From DASRDB01 sp035652815 (GTDB lineage: Bacteria > Chloroflexota > Ktedonobacteria > Ktedonobacterales > Ktedonobacteraceae), in the NCBI GenBank assembly GCA_035652815.1, contig DASRDB010000009.1:186001-250000 (forward strand): a stretch of 64,000 nt of DNA, read 5' to 3'. A model generated the notes under the pieces. That model ran no database searches. It saw only the letters and a list, made by a program, of their open reading frames with translations, and was not told the origin of the DNA. Of the stretch, positions 50,344 to 60,707 are shown piece after piece (the first letter of the stretch is position 1; the number at the start of each line of letters is the position of its first letter). The position numbers and the translations under genes were made by a program.

Positions 50344-50430
50344 CCCTGTTATCCTGAGCGCAGCGAAGGATCTCGTGTGCCGGGCGACCCAGATGCCCGC
50401 AGATCCTTCGCTGCGCTCAGGATGACAGGG
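50344..50430. repeat. Family B hairpin repeat
   Basis: 30-bp arms (50344-50373 and 50401-50430) with one mismatch. Flanks (GATTGATAAAAGAACCCC before, CCCTGTTTCTTTGTCG after) are again roughly inverted, as in other copies. Located 9 bp after the GH3 stop. Confidence 0.88.
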
Positions 50431-50566
50431 CCGAATATGCCCTGTTTCTTTGTCGAAATTCATAAACATCCTTCTAAAAAAGACTGGCAGGTCAGGGAGC
50501 TGGAATAATAGAATGTAACGACAAAGGTTTGTCAGACAATATGCAATCTGTAAGGAGGAGCCGATC

Positions 50567-51766
50567 ATGGCATCAACACAGGCAGCCCGCGAGCTAACTA
50601 GCGATGAGTATACACCCAAAAAAGAGGATAAGTTTAGTTTCGGTCTCTGGACGGTCGGCAACCGGGGGCGCGACCCATTTGGCGAGTTTGTGCGCCCTAC
50701 CCTCGATCCGGTCTATATCGTGAAGAAACTCTCCGAGTTGGGAGCCTGGGGCGTCAACCTGCATGACAACGACCTGGTGCCTTTCGACGCCACACCCGCC
50801 GAGCGCGACCGCATCGTGCGCGAGTTCAAGCAGGCGCTCGCGGACTACGACATGGTCGTGCCGATGGCAACCACCAACCTCTTCTTTCACCCGATTTTCA
50901 AAGATGGTGCTTTTACCTCCAACGACCCGGCGGTGCGCGCCTTCGCCCTGCAAAAGACCATGCGCGCCATCGACCTCGGCGCGGAACTGGGCGCGCATAT
51001 TTATGTCTTCTGGGGCGGGCGCGAGGGCACCGAGTCCGATGCCGCCAAAGACCCGGTGGTTGCGGTGCAGCGCATGCGCGAGGCCATCAACTTCCTCTGC
51101 GAGTACGTGCGCGATAACGGCTACCAGATGCGCTTTGCCCTGGAGCCGAAGCCCAACGAGCCGCGCTCCGACATCTACCTGCCCACCATCGGCCACATGC
51201 TCGGCTTCATCTACACGCTGAACCATCCCGAGATGGTGGGCCTCAATCCCGAAGTAGCGCACGAACACATGGCAGGACTCAACTTTGTGCATGGCGTGGC
51301 GCAGGTGCTTGAAGCCGGAAAGCTGTTCCATATCGACCTCAACGATCAGAAAGGGCCGCGCTACGACCAGGATTTCCGCTTCGGCAGCGAGAACATCAAG
51401 TCTATGTTCTTCCTGGTCAAACTGCTTGAGGAGAAAGGTTACGACGGACCGCGCCACTTCGACGCGCATGCCCACCGCACCGAAGACGAACAGGGCGTGT
51501 GGGATTTCGCGCTCGGCTGCATGCACACCTACAATATGCTGAAAGCGAAGGCGAAGCGTTTTGCCGCCGATCCGGAAATCCAGGCGCTCTTGCAGGAGAT
51601 CCAGGGCGGCGACCAGACCTACGGCGGCCTACTCGGCGGCTATAGCCCGGACAAAGTACGAGCATTGAAAGAGGCAAACTTTGATGTCGAGACGCTGGCA
51701 AAGCGCGGCTCCCATCAGGAGAAGCTCGATCAACTGACGGTCGAGCTTCTCCTGGGTGTGCGTTAG
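50567..51766 (+). CDS. xylA: Xylose isomerase
   Basis: A 399-residue enzyme of the shorter actinobacterial class: FSFGLWTVGNRGRDPFG near the N-terminus, catalytic His and Asp in WGVNLHDNDLVPFDA, metal-binding FALEPKPNEPRSDI, GLNPEVAHEHMAGLNF, FHIDLNDQKGPRYDQD and HFDAHAHRTED. It interconverts xylose and xylulose. The RBS is excellent (AAGGAGG). A xylulokinase was not found in the window; the FGGY kinase at 3858 is glycerol-kinase-like. With the GH3 and ABC genes it makes a xylan/xylo-oligosaccharide utilisation module. Confidence 0.95.
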   Translation: MASTQAARELTSDEYTPKKEDKFSFGLWTVGNRGRDPFGEFVRPTLDPVYIVKKLSELGAWGVNLHDNDLVPFDATPAERDRIVREFKQALADYDMVVPMATTNLFFHPIFKDGAFTSNDPAVRAFALQKTMRAIDLGAELGAHIYVFWGGREGTESDAAKDPVVAVQRMREAINFLCEYVRDNGYQMRFALEPKPNEPRSDIYLPTIGHMLGFIYTLNHPEMVGLNPEVAHEHMAGLNFVHGVAQVLEAGKLFHIDLNDQKGPRYDQDFRFGSENIKSMFFLVKLLEEKGYDGPRHFDAHAHRTEDEQGVWDFALGCMHTYNMLKAKAKRFAADPEIQALLQEIQGGDQTYGGLLGGYSPDKVRALKEANFDVETLAKRGSHQEKLDQLTVELLLGVR

Positions 51767-51769
51767 GCG

Positions 51770-52600
51770 CTAGCGCTGGCTTGCGGCTTCGCTTCTCGCG
51801 CCATTGAGCCACTGCACAACCTCGGGCACTACCCGGTCTGAGAACTCGCGCTGTGGATAGTGCCCGGCTCCCTCCAGGACAACCACCTGTGCCTGGGGCA
51901 GCTCGCCTTTCAGACGTTCTGCTTCCTGGCGCACATCTTTGAAGTCCGGGTCGCGAGTGCCCAGGTAGACCAGGGTAGGAACCCGAATCTGAGCAATCTG
52001 GTTATCGATGCGAGGCGTCAGGCACATATCCACCACGCTCTTCATTGCGCCTGGTTGCTTTAGGGCTACCTGAATATGATCCAGGTAGTCCTGTTCCAGC
52101 GGCCTTGCCGGGTAGAGCGACTTAAAGTAGTTGCTCCAGAAAACACGTCCCAATCCGGGGGTACGCAACAGGCTACCCAGCACAAAGCCCATCAGAGGAG
52201 ACCCGGTACGCAATATGGGGCTGAACAAGACCAGTCCAGCAACGCGCTCAGGATGCTCGATAGCAAACAGGCCAGCCGAAGCGCCAGAGACCGAGCAACC
52301 TAGCAAGAAGGCTTCCTTCACCTGTTCCGCATCAAGAATAGCCTGAATGTCATTTACGAGGTCGCGTAAAGAATGGCTTTTAAAGTTGCCACGCGATTGG
52401 CCCATGCCGCGCAGATCGGTCGTAATGACCCGGTAGCCGCTTTCCGCAAGCTCTGGAGCCAGTCGCTCATACTCACGGCGCGTATCTCCGAGACTTGGTA
52501 AACATAGGACGACCGGCCCATTTCCGGCTACTTCATATGCCAGTTGACCATCAAGCACTGGCACAAACTTTACTTCGCTTATACTCTGTTTGACTTCCAT
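51770..52600 (-). CDS. Alpha/beta hydrolase
   Basis: A 276-residue hydrolase-fold protein: GQLAYEVAGNGPVVLCLPSLGDTRREY, TTDLRGMGQSRG, the nucleophile elbow GCSVSGASAG (Ser flanked by Gly-Cys and Val-Ser rather than the usual GxSxG), an acid region YLGTRDPDF and the catalytic His in GAGHYPQREF. It is probably active. The usual HG oxyanion pair is replaced by PSLG. Strong RBS AAGGAG. Located downstream of and likely controlled by the TetR gene; a shared 16-bp site precedes both. Confidence 0.85.
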   Translation of the reverse strand: MEVKQSISEVKFVPVLDGQLAYEVAGNGPVVLCLPSLGDTRREYERLAPELAESGYRVITTDLRGMGQSRGNFKSHSLRDLVNDIQAILDAEQVKEAFLLGCSVSGASAGLFAIEHPERVAGLVLFSPILRTGSPLMGFVLGSLLRTPGLGRVFWSNYFKSLYPARPLEQDYLDHIQVALKQPGAMKSVVDMCLTPRIDNQIAQIRVPTLVYLGTRDPDFKDVRQEAERLKGELPQAQVVVLEGAGHYPQREFSDRVVPEVVQWLNGARSEAASQR

Positions 52601-52619
52601 GTTTTTTCACTCCTTTAGT

Positions 52620-52635
52620 ATCCAAACGTTCGTAC
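52620..52635 (-). promoter_or_regulatory. Candidate TetR operator at the hydrolase gene
   Basis: On the minus strand, GTACGAACGTTTGGAT, directly upstream of the hydrolase RBS. It matches the site before the TetR gene at 12 of 16 positions. Confidence 0.5.
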
Positions 52636-52655
52636 ACTTACACTAATAAAAAAAT

Positions 52656-53279
52656 TTAAGGTACAGGTACTTGTTCCGTAAACAGCACCCCCATACACAT
52701 TTCGATGATCTGATCAACTTTCTCTCGCAGAGCAATCTGCCCAAAAGAGTTTTGATCGATCACGGCCCGGCTAATAAGGCCAATCATCATGCTCAAAAGC
52801 GCGGTATCTGCAATAGCTCGAACCGGATAGTGCGAGCGCATTTGAGCAAGCAGGCCAAGCAGTATGCCAGGCGAATGCTGAAGTTGCTCGCTCTCTTGCT
52901 GGCCGCGCATTAACAGTTCCTGTTGCACGCGCAGGAAGCAGAAGGCATACTCCTGTTTGTGAGTCAATCCCCATTCAATGAAAGCCCGGCCCATCGCTAG
53001 AAAGCGATACAAAGGTTCTGGTTCGGCAGCTTCATACGCCTTTATCACCACCTCTTCCTCCTGCGACAGAATACTGTCAAGCAGCGCATTGGCTACCTCT
53101 TCTTTACTCTTAAAGTGCGTATACAGGCTGGCCTTCGACCTGAAGCCCGCCGCCTGACGGATATCGTCGATAGAGGTTCCTTCGTAGCCATTTTGCGTGA
53201 AGAGCGCCAGAGCTACCTGTAAAATCAAGGCTCTGCTGTCCTTCCCGGGAGCCTGCTCTTTAGCTCGCATCCCCATCAT
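52656..53279 (-). CDS. TetR-family transcriptional regulator
   Basis: A 207-residue repressor with an N-terminal HTH (SRALILQVALALFTQNGYEG, TSIDDIRQAAGFRSKASLYTH, FKSKEEV) and a helical ligand-binding C-terminal domain. It probably represses itself and the adjacent hydrolase, since near-identical 16-bp sites precede both genes. The ligand is presumably the hydrolase substrate or product. RBS AGGGG before ATG at 53279; internal ATG codons shortly after could also serve. Confidence 0.9.
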   Translation of the reverse strand: MMGMRAKEQAPGKDSRALILQVALALFTQNGYEGTSIDDIRQAAGFRSKASLYTHFKSKEEVANALLDSILSQEEEVVIKAYEAAEPEPLYRFLAMGRAFIEWGLTHKQEYAFCFLRVQQELLMRGQQESEQLQHSPGILLGLLAQMRSHYPVRAIADTALLSMMIGLISRAVIDQNSFGQIALREKVDQIIEMCMGVLFTEQVPVP

Positions 53280-53300
53280 ACACCCCTATCTATTACTAAT

Positions 53301-53316
53301 ATCCGTCCGTTCGTTC
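53301..53316 (-). promoter_or_regulatory. Candidate TetR operator at the tetR gene
   Basis: On the minus strand, GAACGAACGGACGGAT, 22 bp upstream of the TetR start codon; it contains two imperfect ACGAACG/ACGGACG direct repeats. Related to the site at 52620. Confidence 0.5.
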
Positions 53317-53418
53317 ATTATTTTAAATGATACTCGAAAATGCGGAGAAATGCAAGGGTTTTTCCCGCGATTTCTCCGCGCCGGTCTTTTTTAAAGAGAG
53401 GAAAGCTGTTTTGCTACA

Positions 53419-55260
<1,842 letters not shown>

Positions 55261-55459
55261 TAGAACCTCCAACAAGTCTCTCCGCGGTGCAACCTTACAC
55301 ACGCATCGCTCAACAACGAGCGCGGCCCGCAGGCAGGCCGTCCTTCTCTTTGTAAAGAATACCAACATCATACCACATGGAAGGCTCCTCGCTCATCCTG
55401 CGCAATAGTAGCGGGTGGACTTTGGATTTTTACAAGGAAAGGTCCAGGAAGCGTAGGGG

Positions 55460-55537
55460 GTCGGAAGCCACCCGCAAGGGGATGGCTCTACACGCTGGTT
55501 TCACTGTAGAGCCATCCCCTTGCGGGTGGCTTCCGAC
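55460..55537. repeat. Family C hairpin, perfect 33-bp arms
   Basis: Arms 55460-55492 and 55505-55537 (GTCGGAAGCCACCCGCAAGG) are exact complements around a 12-nt loop. The same words occur at 29973 and 34080. It lies upstream of the PEPCK gene and downstream of the sialidase-like gene. Confidence 0.9.
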
Positions 55538-55554
55538 CTTATGTTCGCGAGGTG

Positions 55555-55620
55555 GCTTCCGGCTCCCCATGTGGGTTGCAAAAATATGCTTCCGGCTCTC
55601 CATGCGGGTTGCAAAAAATT
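55555..55620. repeat. 33-bp direct repeat, two copies
   Basis: GCTTCCGGCTC-CCATG-GGGTTGCAAAAA-type units start at 55555 and 55588. The second ends at the stop codon of the sialidase-like gene. GGCTTCC is shared with the adjacent family C hairpin, so this may be decay or amplification of its arm. Confidence 0.8.
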
Positions 55621-55623
55621 GAC

Positions 55624-57126
55624 TCAATGGCCGTTTGCCGGAAGCGCGCTCGGCACCGCCGCCGTGAAAATCTGCTGCGAGCCGGTGCGCGTGTCGTTCC
55701 AGAACGGATGCACGAACTGGTTGTCGGCGGCCAGGCCCTGGTAGTCGCCAATGAATTGCAGGCCATTATCATCGACAGGCGCATCCACAGCCGGGTCCCA
55801 GCTTTGGGTCGTCACGCGCGCGTTCTTCAGAAAGGAAAGGCCATGATTTATCGACTGCGCCAGGTAGACATCGATCAGCCGATGCGTCGGGTCAAGCCGC
55901 GTATCGAAAAACACGATGCTGATAACTCCGTCGGGTGCGACCACCATCTGCGGCTGGAAATGTAGTTCATGGTTTCGTAAAGGATCATCGTTGACACGCA
56001 GGGGAGTAGACCAGCTTTGCCCTGAGGCAGGTGCGGAGCTGAAAAGAATATCGGGATAGCCACTGCCTTTATCCGACCAGGCAATGTAAAGTTGCCCCGT
56101 ATTGGGATCGCAGGCAAAGGCGGGCAGCGAGAGGTTGCGATACCGCTCCGGCGGGAAGATGCCATCGATATCGTGTATGGTTGCAATCAATACAGGATTT
56201 GTCCAGGTGGTTCCACCATCATGTGAGGTGACAACGAACAGGCGTGTGGGAATGGAGCCGTTCGTCAGGTCAACGTACATCGTAGCGACGGCCAGAGTAC
56301 CGTCCGGCTCTAACACTGGTATCGCGCCTATCACCGCATCACAGCGCGTATCATTGGCCGGGCGATTCGGTACGCGGTTGGTACAAAACGGCGCATACCC
56401 CTCGATAAAGCTGACCGGAGAGAAGGACTTGCCACCATCCGTCGAACGCGAGAAGGCCAGGTCCTGGGTGCAAAAGTTGCCATTGCCACAGTTGCCGCCA
56501 TGATCGTATGACCAGGCCACGTAAATGCTTCCGGCGCGCGGGCCATTTGTCTGGTCAACCACTATCCAGGGCTTATCGCTGAAAACCTGATTTGGCGATG
56601 CTTCAAAAACAATGACCGGGTTGCCAAACGTCCTGCCGCCATCATGCGAACTCGAGACGGCTACACCGCTCTTCTCATTAGTCAGGAACAGCACCGCGAC
56701 ATACACATCATTATGTCTATCAAAGGCAAAGCTGACATCCGAGACGAGCGCATTCGGCGCAAAGCCGGGCAACACGCCGCCATCGCTCCACGTGCAGCCG
56801 CCATCGAACGAGGTGTAGTAGCCGATCTGAAAGCGATAGTGCGCCGGGTCGGTAAAAAATTTGGAGCCGCCCACCAGATTGAGCGGATTGAGAGGATTTT
56901 CCACCAGCATCGGTTCGCTGTGCGCCTTGTACGAATCATGGCTGACCTGCACATTTCCATAGGGCGGCTGCGGATGCCGTCCCAGCTTCACACACGCACC
57001 TCCGCCCGCAAGTGTGTATGCTGGTGGACTGGTTGCCGTTGGCGTGGCAGGCGACGTATGGGAGATATCGCAGGCGGAAAGCAGAACAATGCACAAGCAG
57101 AGGAGCCAGAACCAGCGTTTCACCAT
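55624..57126 (-). CDS. Sialidase-like beta-propeller lipoprotein
   Basis: A 500-residue exported lipoprotein (signal MVKRWFWLLCLCIVLLSAC, lipobox LSAC). A Thr/Pro linker is followed by a propeller with at least three Asp-box (BNR) repeats: SHDGGRTFGNP, STDGGKSFSP and SHDGGTTWTNP. Glycosidic activity is not certain, since the Arg triad of true sialidases is not obvious; many such proteins are binding propellers. Single gene. Confidence 0.75.
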   Translation of the reverse strand: MVKRWFWLLCLCIVLLSACDISHTSPATPTATSPPAYTLAGGGACVKLGRHPQPPYGNVQVSHDSYKAHSEPMLVENPLNPLNLVGGSKFFTDPAHYRFQIGYYTSFDGGCTWSDGGVLPGFAPNALVSDVSFAFDRHNDVYVAVLFLTNEKSGVAVSSSHDGGRTFGNPVIVFEASPNQVFSDKPWIVVDQTNGPRAGSIYVAWSYDHGGNCGNGNFCTQDLAFSRSTDGGKSFSPVSFIEGYAPFCTNRVPNRPANDTRCDAVIGAIPVLEPDGTLAVATMYVDLTNGSIPTRLFVVTSHDGGTTWTNPVLIATIHDIDGIFPPERYRNLSLPAFACDPNTGQLYIAWSDKGSGYPDILFSSAPASGQSWSTPLRVNDDPLRNHELHFQPQMVVAPDGVISIVFFDTRLDPTHRLIDVYLAQSINHGLSFLKNARVTTQSWDPAVDAPVDDNGLQFIGDYQGLAADNQFVHPFWNDTRTGSQQIFTAAVPSALPANGH

Positions 57127-57334
57127 TGCTTTGCCTTTCTAATAAGCGAGAAAACACCTCTCCTGTAGGACGTTCAGATACAGACAGCTATTGCAAAGTA
57201 CCACGTATTTTTCAAATAGCAGAGACTATGCTATGCTTGCAACCATCATTTTTGCCGGATCGTTAGCCTATCTCTGAAGCTGGGATAGTTTCCTTCTCCG
57301 GCGGCACTTTTTTAGAATAGAGGTTGTTTTTGTA

Positions 57335-58270
57335 GTGCGTTCTTTTGTTGGATTGTTACTTCTTATTCTGCTGGGCCTCATCCTGCTCGGGTCTTTGTCC
57401 AGTCTTCACCCAGGCTATGCAGCCTTTCTCGGCGCGGGTGCAAGCAGCCCCATTGCTCCTGCACATACTACGTCGATTTACGAGCAAACCGTCTCCACTG
57501 CGTTGCTGGCACAACAGGGCTGTACAGCGGCGCAGGACGTGCCGGGCCTGATAATCCTCGACTTCGGCGCACCCATGTATAGCAACGGGCGCTTCGGCAC
57601 GCATTTGTTTTCAGGAACATTTGCTTCGGACGCCCGCATACTTGCCGCGCTTAAAAGCTTCGTGGATGGAGCCTGGAATTGCCATAGCGACAGCACCAAT
57701 TTGAAAATCGCCATTGGCACTACCAATTATAACAGGCTACCTGATGGTAATACCGGCAAATGGTACCAGGCAGGGACCGATTGGGGAGGTCTGGTTGATA
57801 GCGTGCAGCAGTACATCGCGAATAATGGCTACGATGGCCAGCTCACCGCGTATGGTGCGGACGACATCGAAGTGGCCTGGGCATCCTACAGCGAAACCGC
57901 CAGCTTCGTCAATGGCTATCATGCCGCCACAACACAACTGCTGGTAGACTTTGGAGATGATCCCGGAGGAGCGAATCCCAGCCCCTGGACAGCAGAACAG
58001 CTCTGGGAAGTCTCTTCCGGCAGCCCCAATAGCGCGATCCTCCCAGAAATATACTTCAACGACGTGGCAACGATGGACTGGGAAGTGTTCGATAGTTGGG
58101 CCTGCGCGCATAAAGGGACCGCATTGCCAATCATCGGCGTGATTACCGAGTATCCCTACGAAAATTCGCTCAGCCCGGATGATGCCTGGGTTGCGCTCTA
58201 TAGCGCGATGGGAAACGATGATTGTACCGCGCAGGCGCGTAGTGGACTGACTTATTTGACCAATATCTAA
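57335..58270 (+). CDS. Secreted protein of unknown function
   Basis: A 311-residue protein with an N-terminal signal/anchor (MRSFVGLLLLILLGLILLGS). The mature part has several Cys, Trp and Asp and looks like an extracellular enzyme or binding domain: PGLIILDFGAPMYSNG, LKIAIGTTNYNRLPDG, ADDIEVAWASYSE. I do not recognise the family. GTG start, AGAGG about 11 bases upstream. Expression looks independent. Confidence 0.65.
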   Translation: MRSFVGLLLLILLGLILLGSLSSLHPGYAAFLGAGASSPIAPAHTTSIYEQTVSTALLAQQGCTAAQDVPGLIILDFGAPMYSNGRFGTHLFSGTFASDARILAALKSFVDGAWNCHSDSTNLKIAIGTTNYNRLPDGNTGKWYQAGTDWGGLVDSVQQYIANNGYDGQLTAYGADDIEVAWASYSETASFVNGYHAATTQLLVDFGDDPGGANPSPWTAEQLWEVSSGSPNSAILPEIYFNDVATMDWEVFDSWACAHKGTALPIIGVITEYPYENSLSPDDAWVALYSAMGNDDCTAQARSGLTYLTNI

Positions 58271-58390
58271 AAATTGAATTATCCCTTGTTCACCTACCAA
58301 ATTGCGGCCAGAGGGCCACTGGCTTGAGCCAGATGGGTGAATGGCCGTGCTGCGTAGCGGCACCTTCCCTCGTACTTGACAAACAGTTCC

Positions 58391-58513
58391 CTAATCTGGA
58401 ATAGAGAGGACGCCGATGGATGGAATAACGACAAAATTCAGATAGAGCGTTCCGCCAAACCAGAAAATGCCGGTTAATACATGCAACCATCGGACAATAA
58501 TAATAGCCCACAT
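58391..58513 (-). pseudogene. Truncated membrane-protein gene (CopD/DUF2269-like N-terminus)
   Basis: ATG at 58513 with GGAAGGAA upstream opens a 40-codon frame, MWAIIIVRWLHVLTGIFWFG then GTLYLNFVVIPSIG, ending in TAG at 58391. The WLHVLTGIFWFGGTLYL pattern is the first membrane helix of CopD-like/DUF2269-type integral membrane proteins, which normally have four or more helices. The sequence after the stop shows no further homology. A gene remnant with intact start signals but lost 3' part. Confidence 0.6.
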
Positions 58514-58775
58514 GGCATTCTTTTCCTTCCTGTTTCCTGATAAAGTTTCTGAGCCGCGAGCATGGTCAGTCCTGGTAAAAGTGCTTTGGCTTCCAATTTT
58601 CTGACGAAGATGCGAGATAACCCGGCCATTGGATTACTCGCCTTCGGTAGCTAGACGCGGTATAGTTTAGAAATTACGGCTCAGGTTTTGGAAAAAGAAA
58701 ACAAGTGGTAGCAACAGCTATAATATCGGTATCGCATATTCAGTTACAGAGCAAGCATAAGCTGCCCAGGGAGCA

Positions 58776-59048
58776 ATGACTATGCCCGAATTTATCCAGG
58801 TGACGACCGCCATCAATAGCAAAGATGGCGCGCAAAAAATCGCGCAAACCTTAGTCGAACGTCGCCTTGCCGCCTGCGTACATGTGGCCGGGCCGATTAC
58901 CAGTACCTACTGGTGGCAGGGTAAGATGGAGATCGAGGAAGAGTGGACTTGCAGCGCAAAAACCCGCAAAGAACTTTACGCGGATGTAGAACAGGCTATT
59001 CGCGAAGTACATCCATACGATGAACCTGAAATTAAGGAAGATGGATAA
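58776..59048 (+). pseudogene. cutA-like gene lacking its 3' end
   Basis: A 90-residue reading frame with the CutA1 (divalent cation tolerance) pattern: FIQVTTAINSKDGAQKIAQT, ERRLAACVHVAGPITSTYWW and IREVHPYDEPEI. CutA proteins are about 105 residues and continue after PEI with a conserved strand; here the frame turns to KEDG and stops. The last bases are the complement of the end of a methyltransferase fragment, so the gene was cut by a rearrangement at about 59035. It may still make a shortened protein. GGGAG precedes the ATG. Confidence 0.75.
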
Positions 59049-59274
59049 GTGAATACAGGGCAACAATAGCATCAAATGATGCTGGCGGAAAGGCCAGCGC
59101 CATCATATCTGCCTGTATTAAGGTCGCGTTTGGAACATGTTGTCTGGCCAGAGCAAGCTGTGCAGCAGAGATGTCAACACCCGTCATATGAGCTTGCTGA
59201 GCCAGCAACTGCGTACAGGGAATGCCAGCCCCACACCCTAACTCAAGTACTTCAGCGCGTGATGGGCGTGGCAA
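59032..59274 (-). pseudogene. Internal fragment of a SAM-dependent methyltransferase
   Basis: An 80-codon frame reading VLELGCGAGIPCTQLLAQQ (motif I), GVDISAAQLALARQHVPNA, QADMMALAFPPASFDAIVAL and YSLIHLP, then a stop derived from the fused cutA end. Both ends of a normal methyltransferase (about 200-250 residues) are missing, and no RBS is present. Confidence 0.75.
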
Positions 59275-59408
59275 TCCTCGGGACGCTTGTTGACGCGGAA
59301 AGCAGCTTCATGGCGGAGACGCACCTGGCATCGCTTCTCGCAGGATTGGCTTTTTTGCTGGGAAGCCTGCTTACCTGGCGATATATACACGCCGGGAAAA
59401 GCAGGTGA
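59256..59408 (+). pseudogene. C-terminal tail of an MFS transporter
   Basis: From about 59256 the plus strand reads RVMGVAILGTLVDAESS, then SLLAGLAFLLGSLLTWRYI and a short basic end. This resembles the last helices of a 14-helix DHA2-type drug exporter. No start signal and no N-terminal part are present. It abuts the methyltransferase fragment in opposite orientation. Confidence 0.5.
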
Positions 59409-59417
59409 AAAGGAGCC

Positions 59418-60707
59418 TCATTTTATAGCTTTCTCAACCAGCCGCGTCAATTGCCCTATACCGTTATGTATCGACAGGCATAGGACGTGCTGTTCATCCA
59501 ACCAGAACGGATAAGCAGCCACACCCGACACATGGCTGAAGTCAAGGGGCGGCCCATGCAATACACGCGCATGTAAGCTTCCGCCGTCGCTGTAGACCAG
59601 GGCGCGGCTGTCGGGCGACCAGTTCATACCTAAAAATGCATGTTGCAACGCGATACTGAAGACCTGCTTGTGCATCGAGACCTCGATGGTATGAAGCGAT
59701 ACATGCTGCTGATTATCAATCTGCTCATAGGTCAGCAGGCGGCCATCCGGCGACCAGGCGATGTTACCTATGGTATCACTCCCCGGCGCGGCCAGTGTTA
59801 CCAGCGCCTTTGCCTGGGTATCGAAAAGATAGAGCGCATGGTTGGGGCCTTGCAGCAAGCCACGATCAGGGTTGCTCCCCGGCGTGGCAAGAATCGCCAG
59901 AAAGCGGCCATCCGGCGACCAGCTTAAGCGTTGGACAAGCGCGGGCATTGCCATACTACCAACAGGGTGCGCATTTTTCCCATCCGGCATCACCTGCCAT
60001 AAGGTCACCTGCCCGTTATTTTCAGTAATGTAGGTGATGGTATTGGCCGAGGAAGGCAACCAGGCCGCTGCAAGCGCAGGCTCTCCCAGCAGGCGCATGT
60101 ATTGTCCGGTCGGCACTAAGGCCAGCAGAGGAACAGTGGAATCGACGGGATAAATCGTCGTCACCAGGGCAGAGCCATCGGGCGACCACGCTACATCACG
60201 AGCAAAGCGCATCGCCAGTTCGTTGCGCTCCACCGGGTCTCTTAAGTCGGTGACGTACAGCACACCTGGCTGATTCGCTATCCCATACACGAGGTAGCGC
60301 CCGGTCGGATCAAGCGAGATGGGTAGTCCGCCCCGCGCTAACTCCTGTGGAGTATTCAGCACGCTCTGGGTAACAAACGAAAGCGAAGCAACCTGTACTG
60401 GTGGAGTGGTCGGATGCAACAGCCCAAGCGAAGCTATCGTTGCAAGCAACAGTACAAGTGCAGTCCCAATTGATAGCGCGGTAACCAGGATGCGCCTGGG
60501 AAAAGATAAGCGACTGTTTCGCTCTGCAATACGCTGCATCACCTCTACGCGCATGGCAGGCGTAAAGTGCAGAGGTGCAGCACGTTGTTGTAAGGCGCGT
60601 GCAATGTGCATCTCAAGCATCTCGGTCTCTGGAGTCGGTCCCAGCAGATTAGAGTTGGCGTCCTGCTCATCAGGGCGCGCCGCGTCTTGTTCATGTGATT
60701 CGCTCAT
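59418..60707 (-). CDS. Membrane-anchored beta-propeller, putative anti-sigma partner
   Basis: A 429-residue protein: cytoplasmic N-terminus of about 70 residues (LEMHIARALQQRAAPLHFTP), one membrane helix (about 73-96) and an extracytoplasmic WD40/PD40-like propeller with repeated WSPDG signatures (ARDVAWSPDGSALVT, RLSWSPDGRFLAI, NIAWSPDGRLLTY, MNWSPDSRALVY). Its ATG overlaps the sigma factor stop by 4 nt. The topology and coupling are those of membrane-bound anti-sigma regulators that hold an ECF sigma factor, though no ZAS motif is visible. Confidence 0.8.
   Translation of the reverse strand: MSESHEQDAARPDEQDANSNLLGPTPETEMLEMHIARALQQRAAPLHFTPAMRVEVMQRIAERNSRLSFPRRILVTALSIGTALVLLLATIASLGLLHPTTPPVQVASLSFVTQSVLNTPQELARGGLPISLDPTGRYLVYGIANQPGVLYVTDLRDPVERNELAMRFARDVAWSPDGSALVTTIYPVDSTVPLLALVPTGQYMRLLGEPALAAAWLPSSANTITYITENNGQVTLWQVMPDGKNAHPVGSMAMPALVQRLSWSPDGRFLAILATPGSNPDRGLLQGPNHALYLFDTQAKALVTLAAPGSDTIGNIAWSPDGRLLTYEQIDNQQHVSLHTIEVSMHKQVFSIALQHAFLGMNWSPDSRALVYSDGGSLHARVLHGPPLDFSHVSGVAAYPFWLDEQHVLCLSIHNGIGQLTRLVEKAIK

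Noticed and set aside
50594..51526. A 310-codon minus frame inside the xylose isomerase gene
   Set aside because: Shadow; the plus frame has all isomerase residues.
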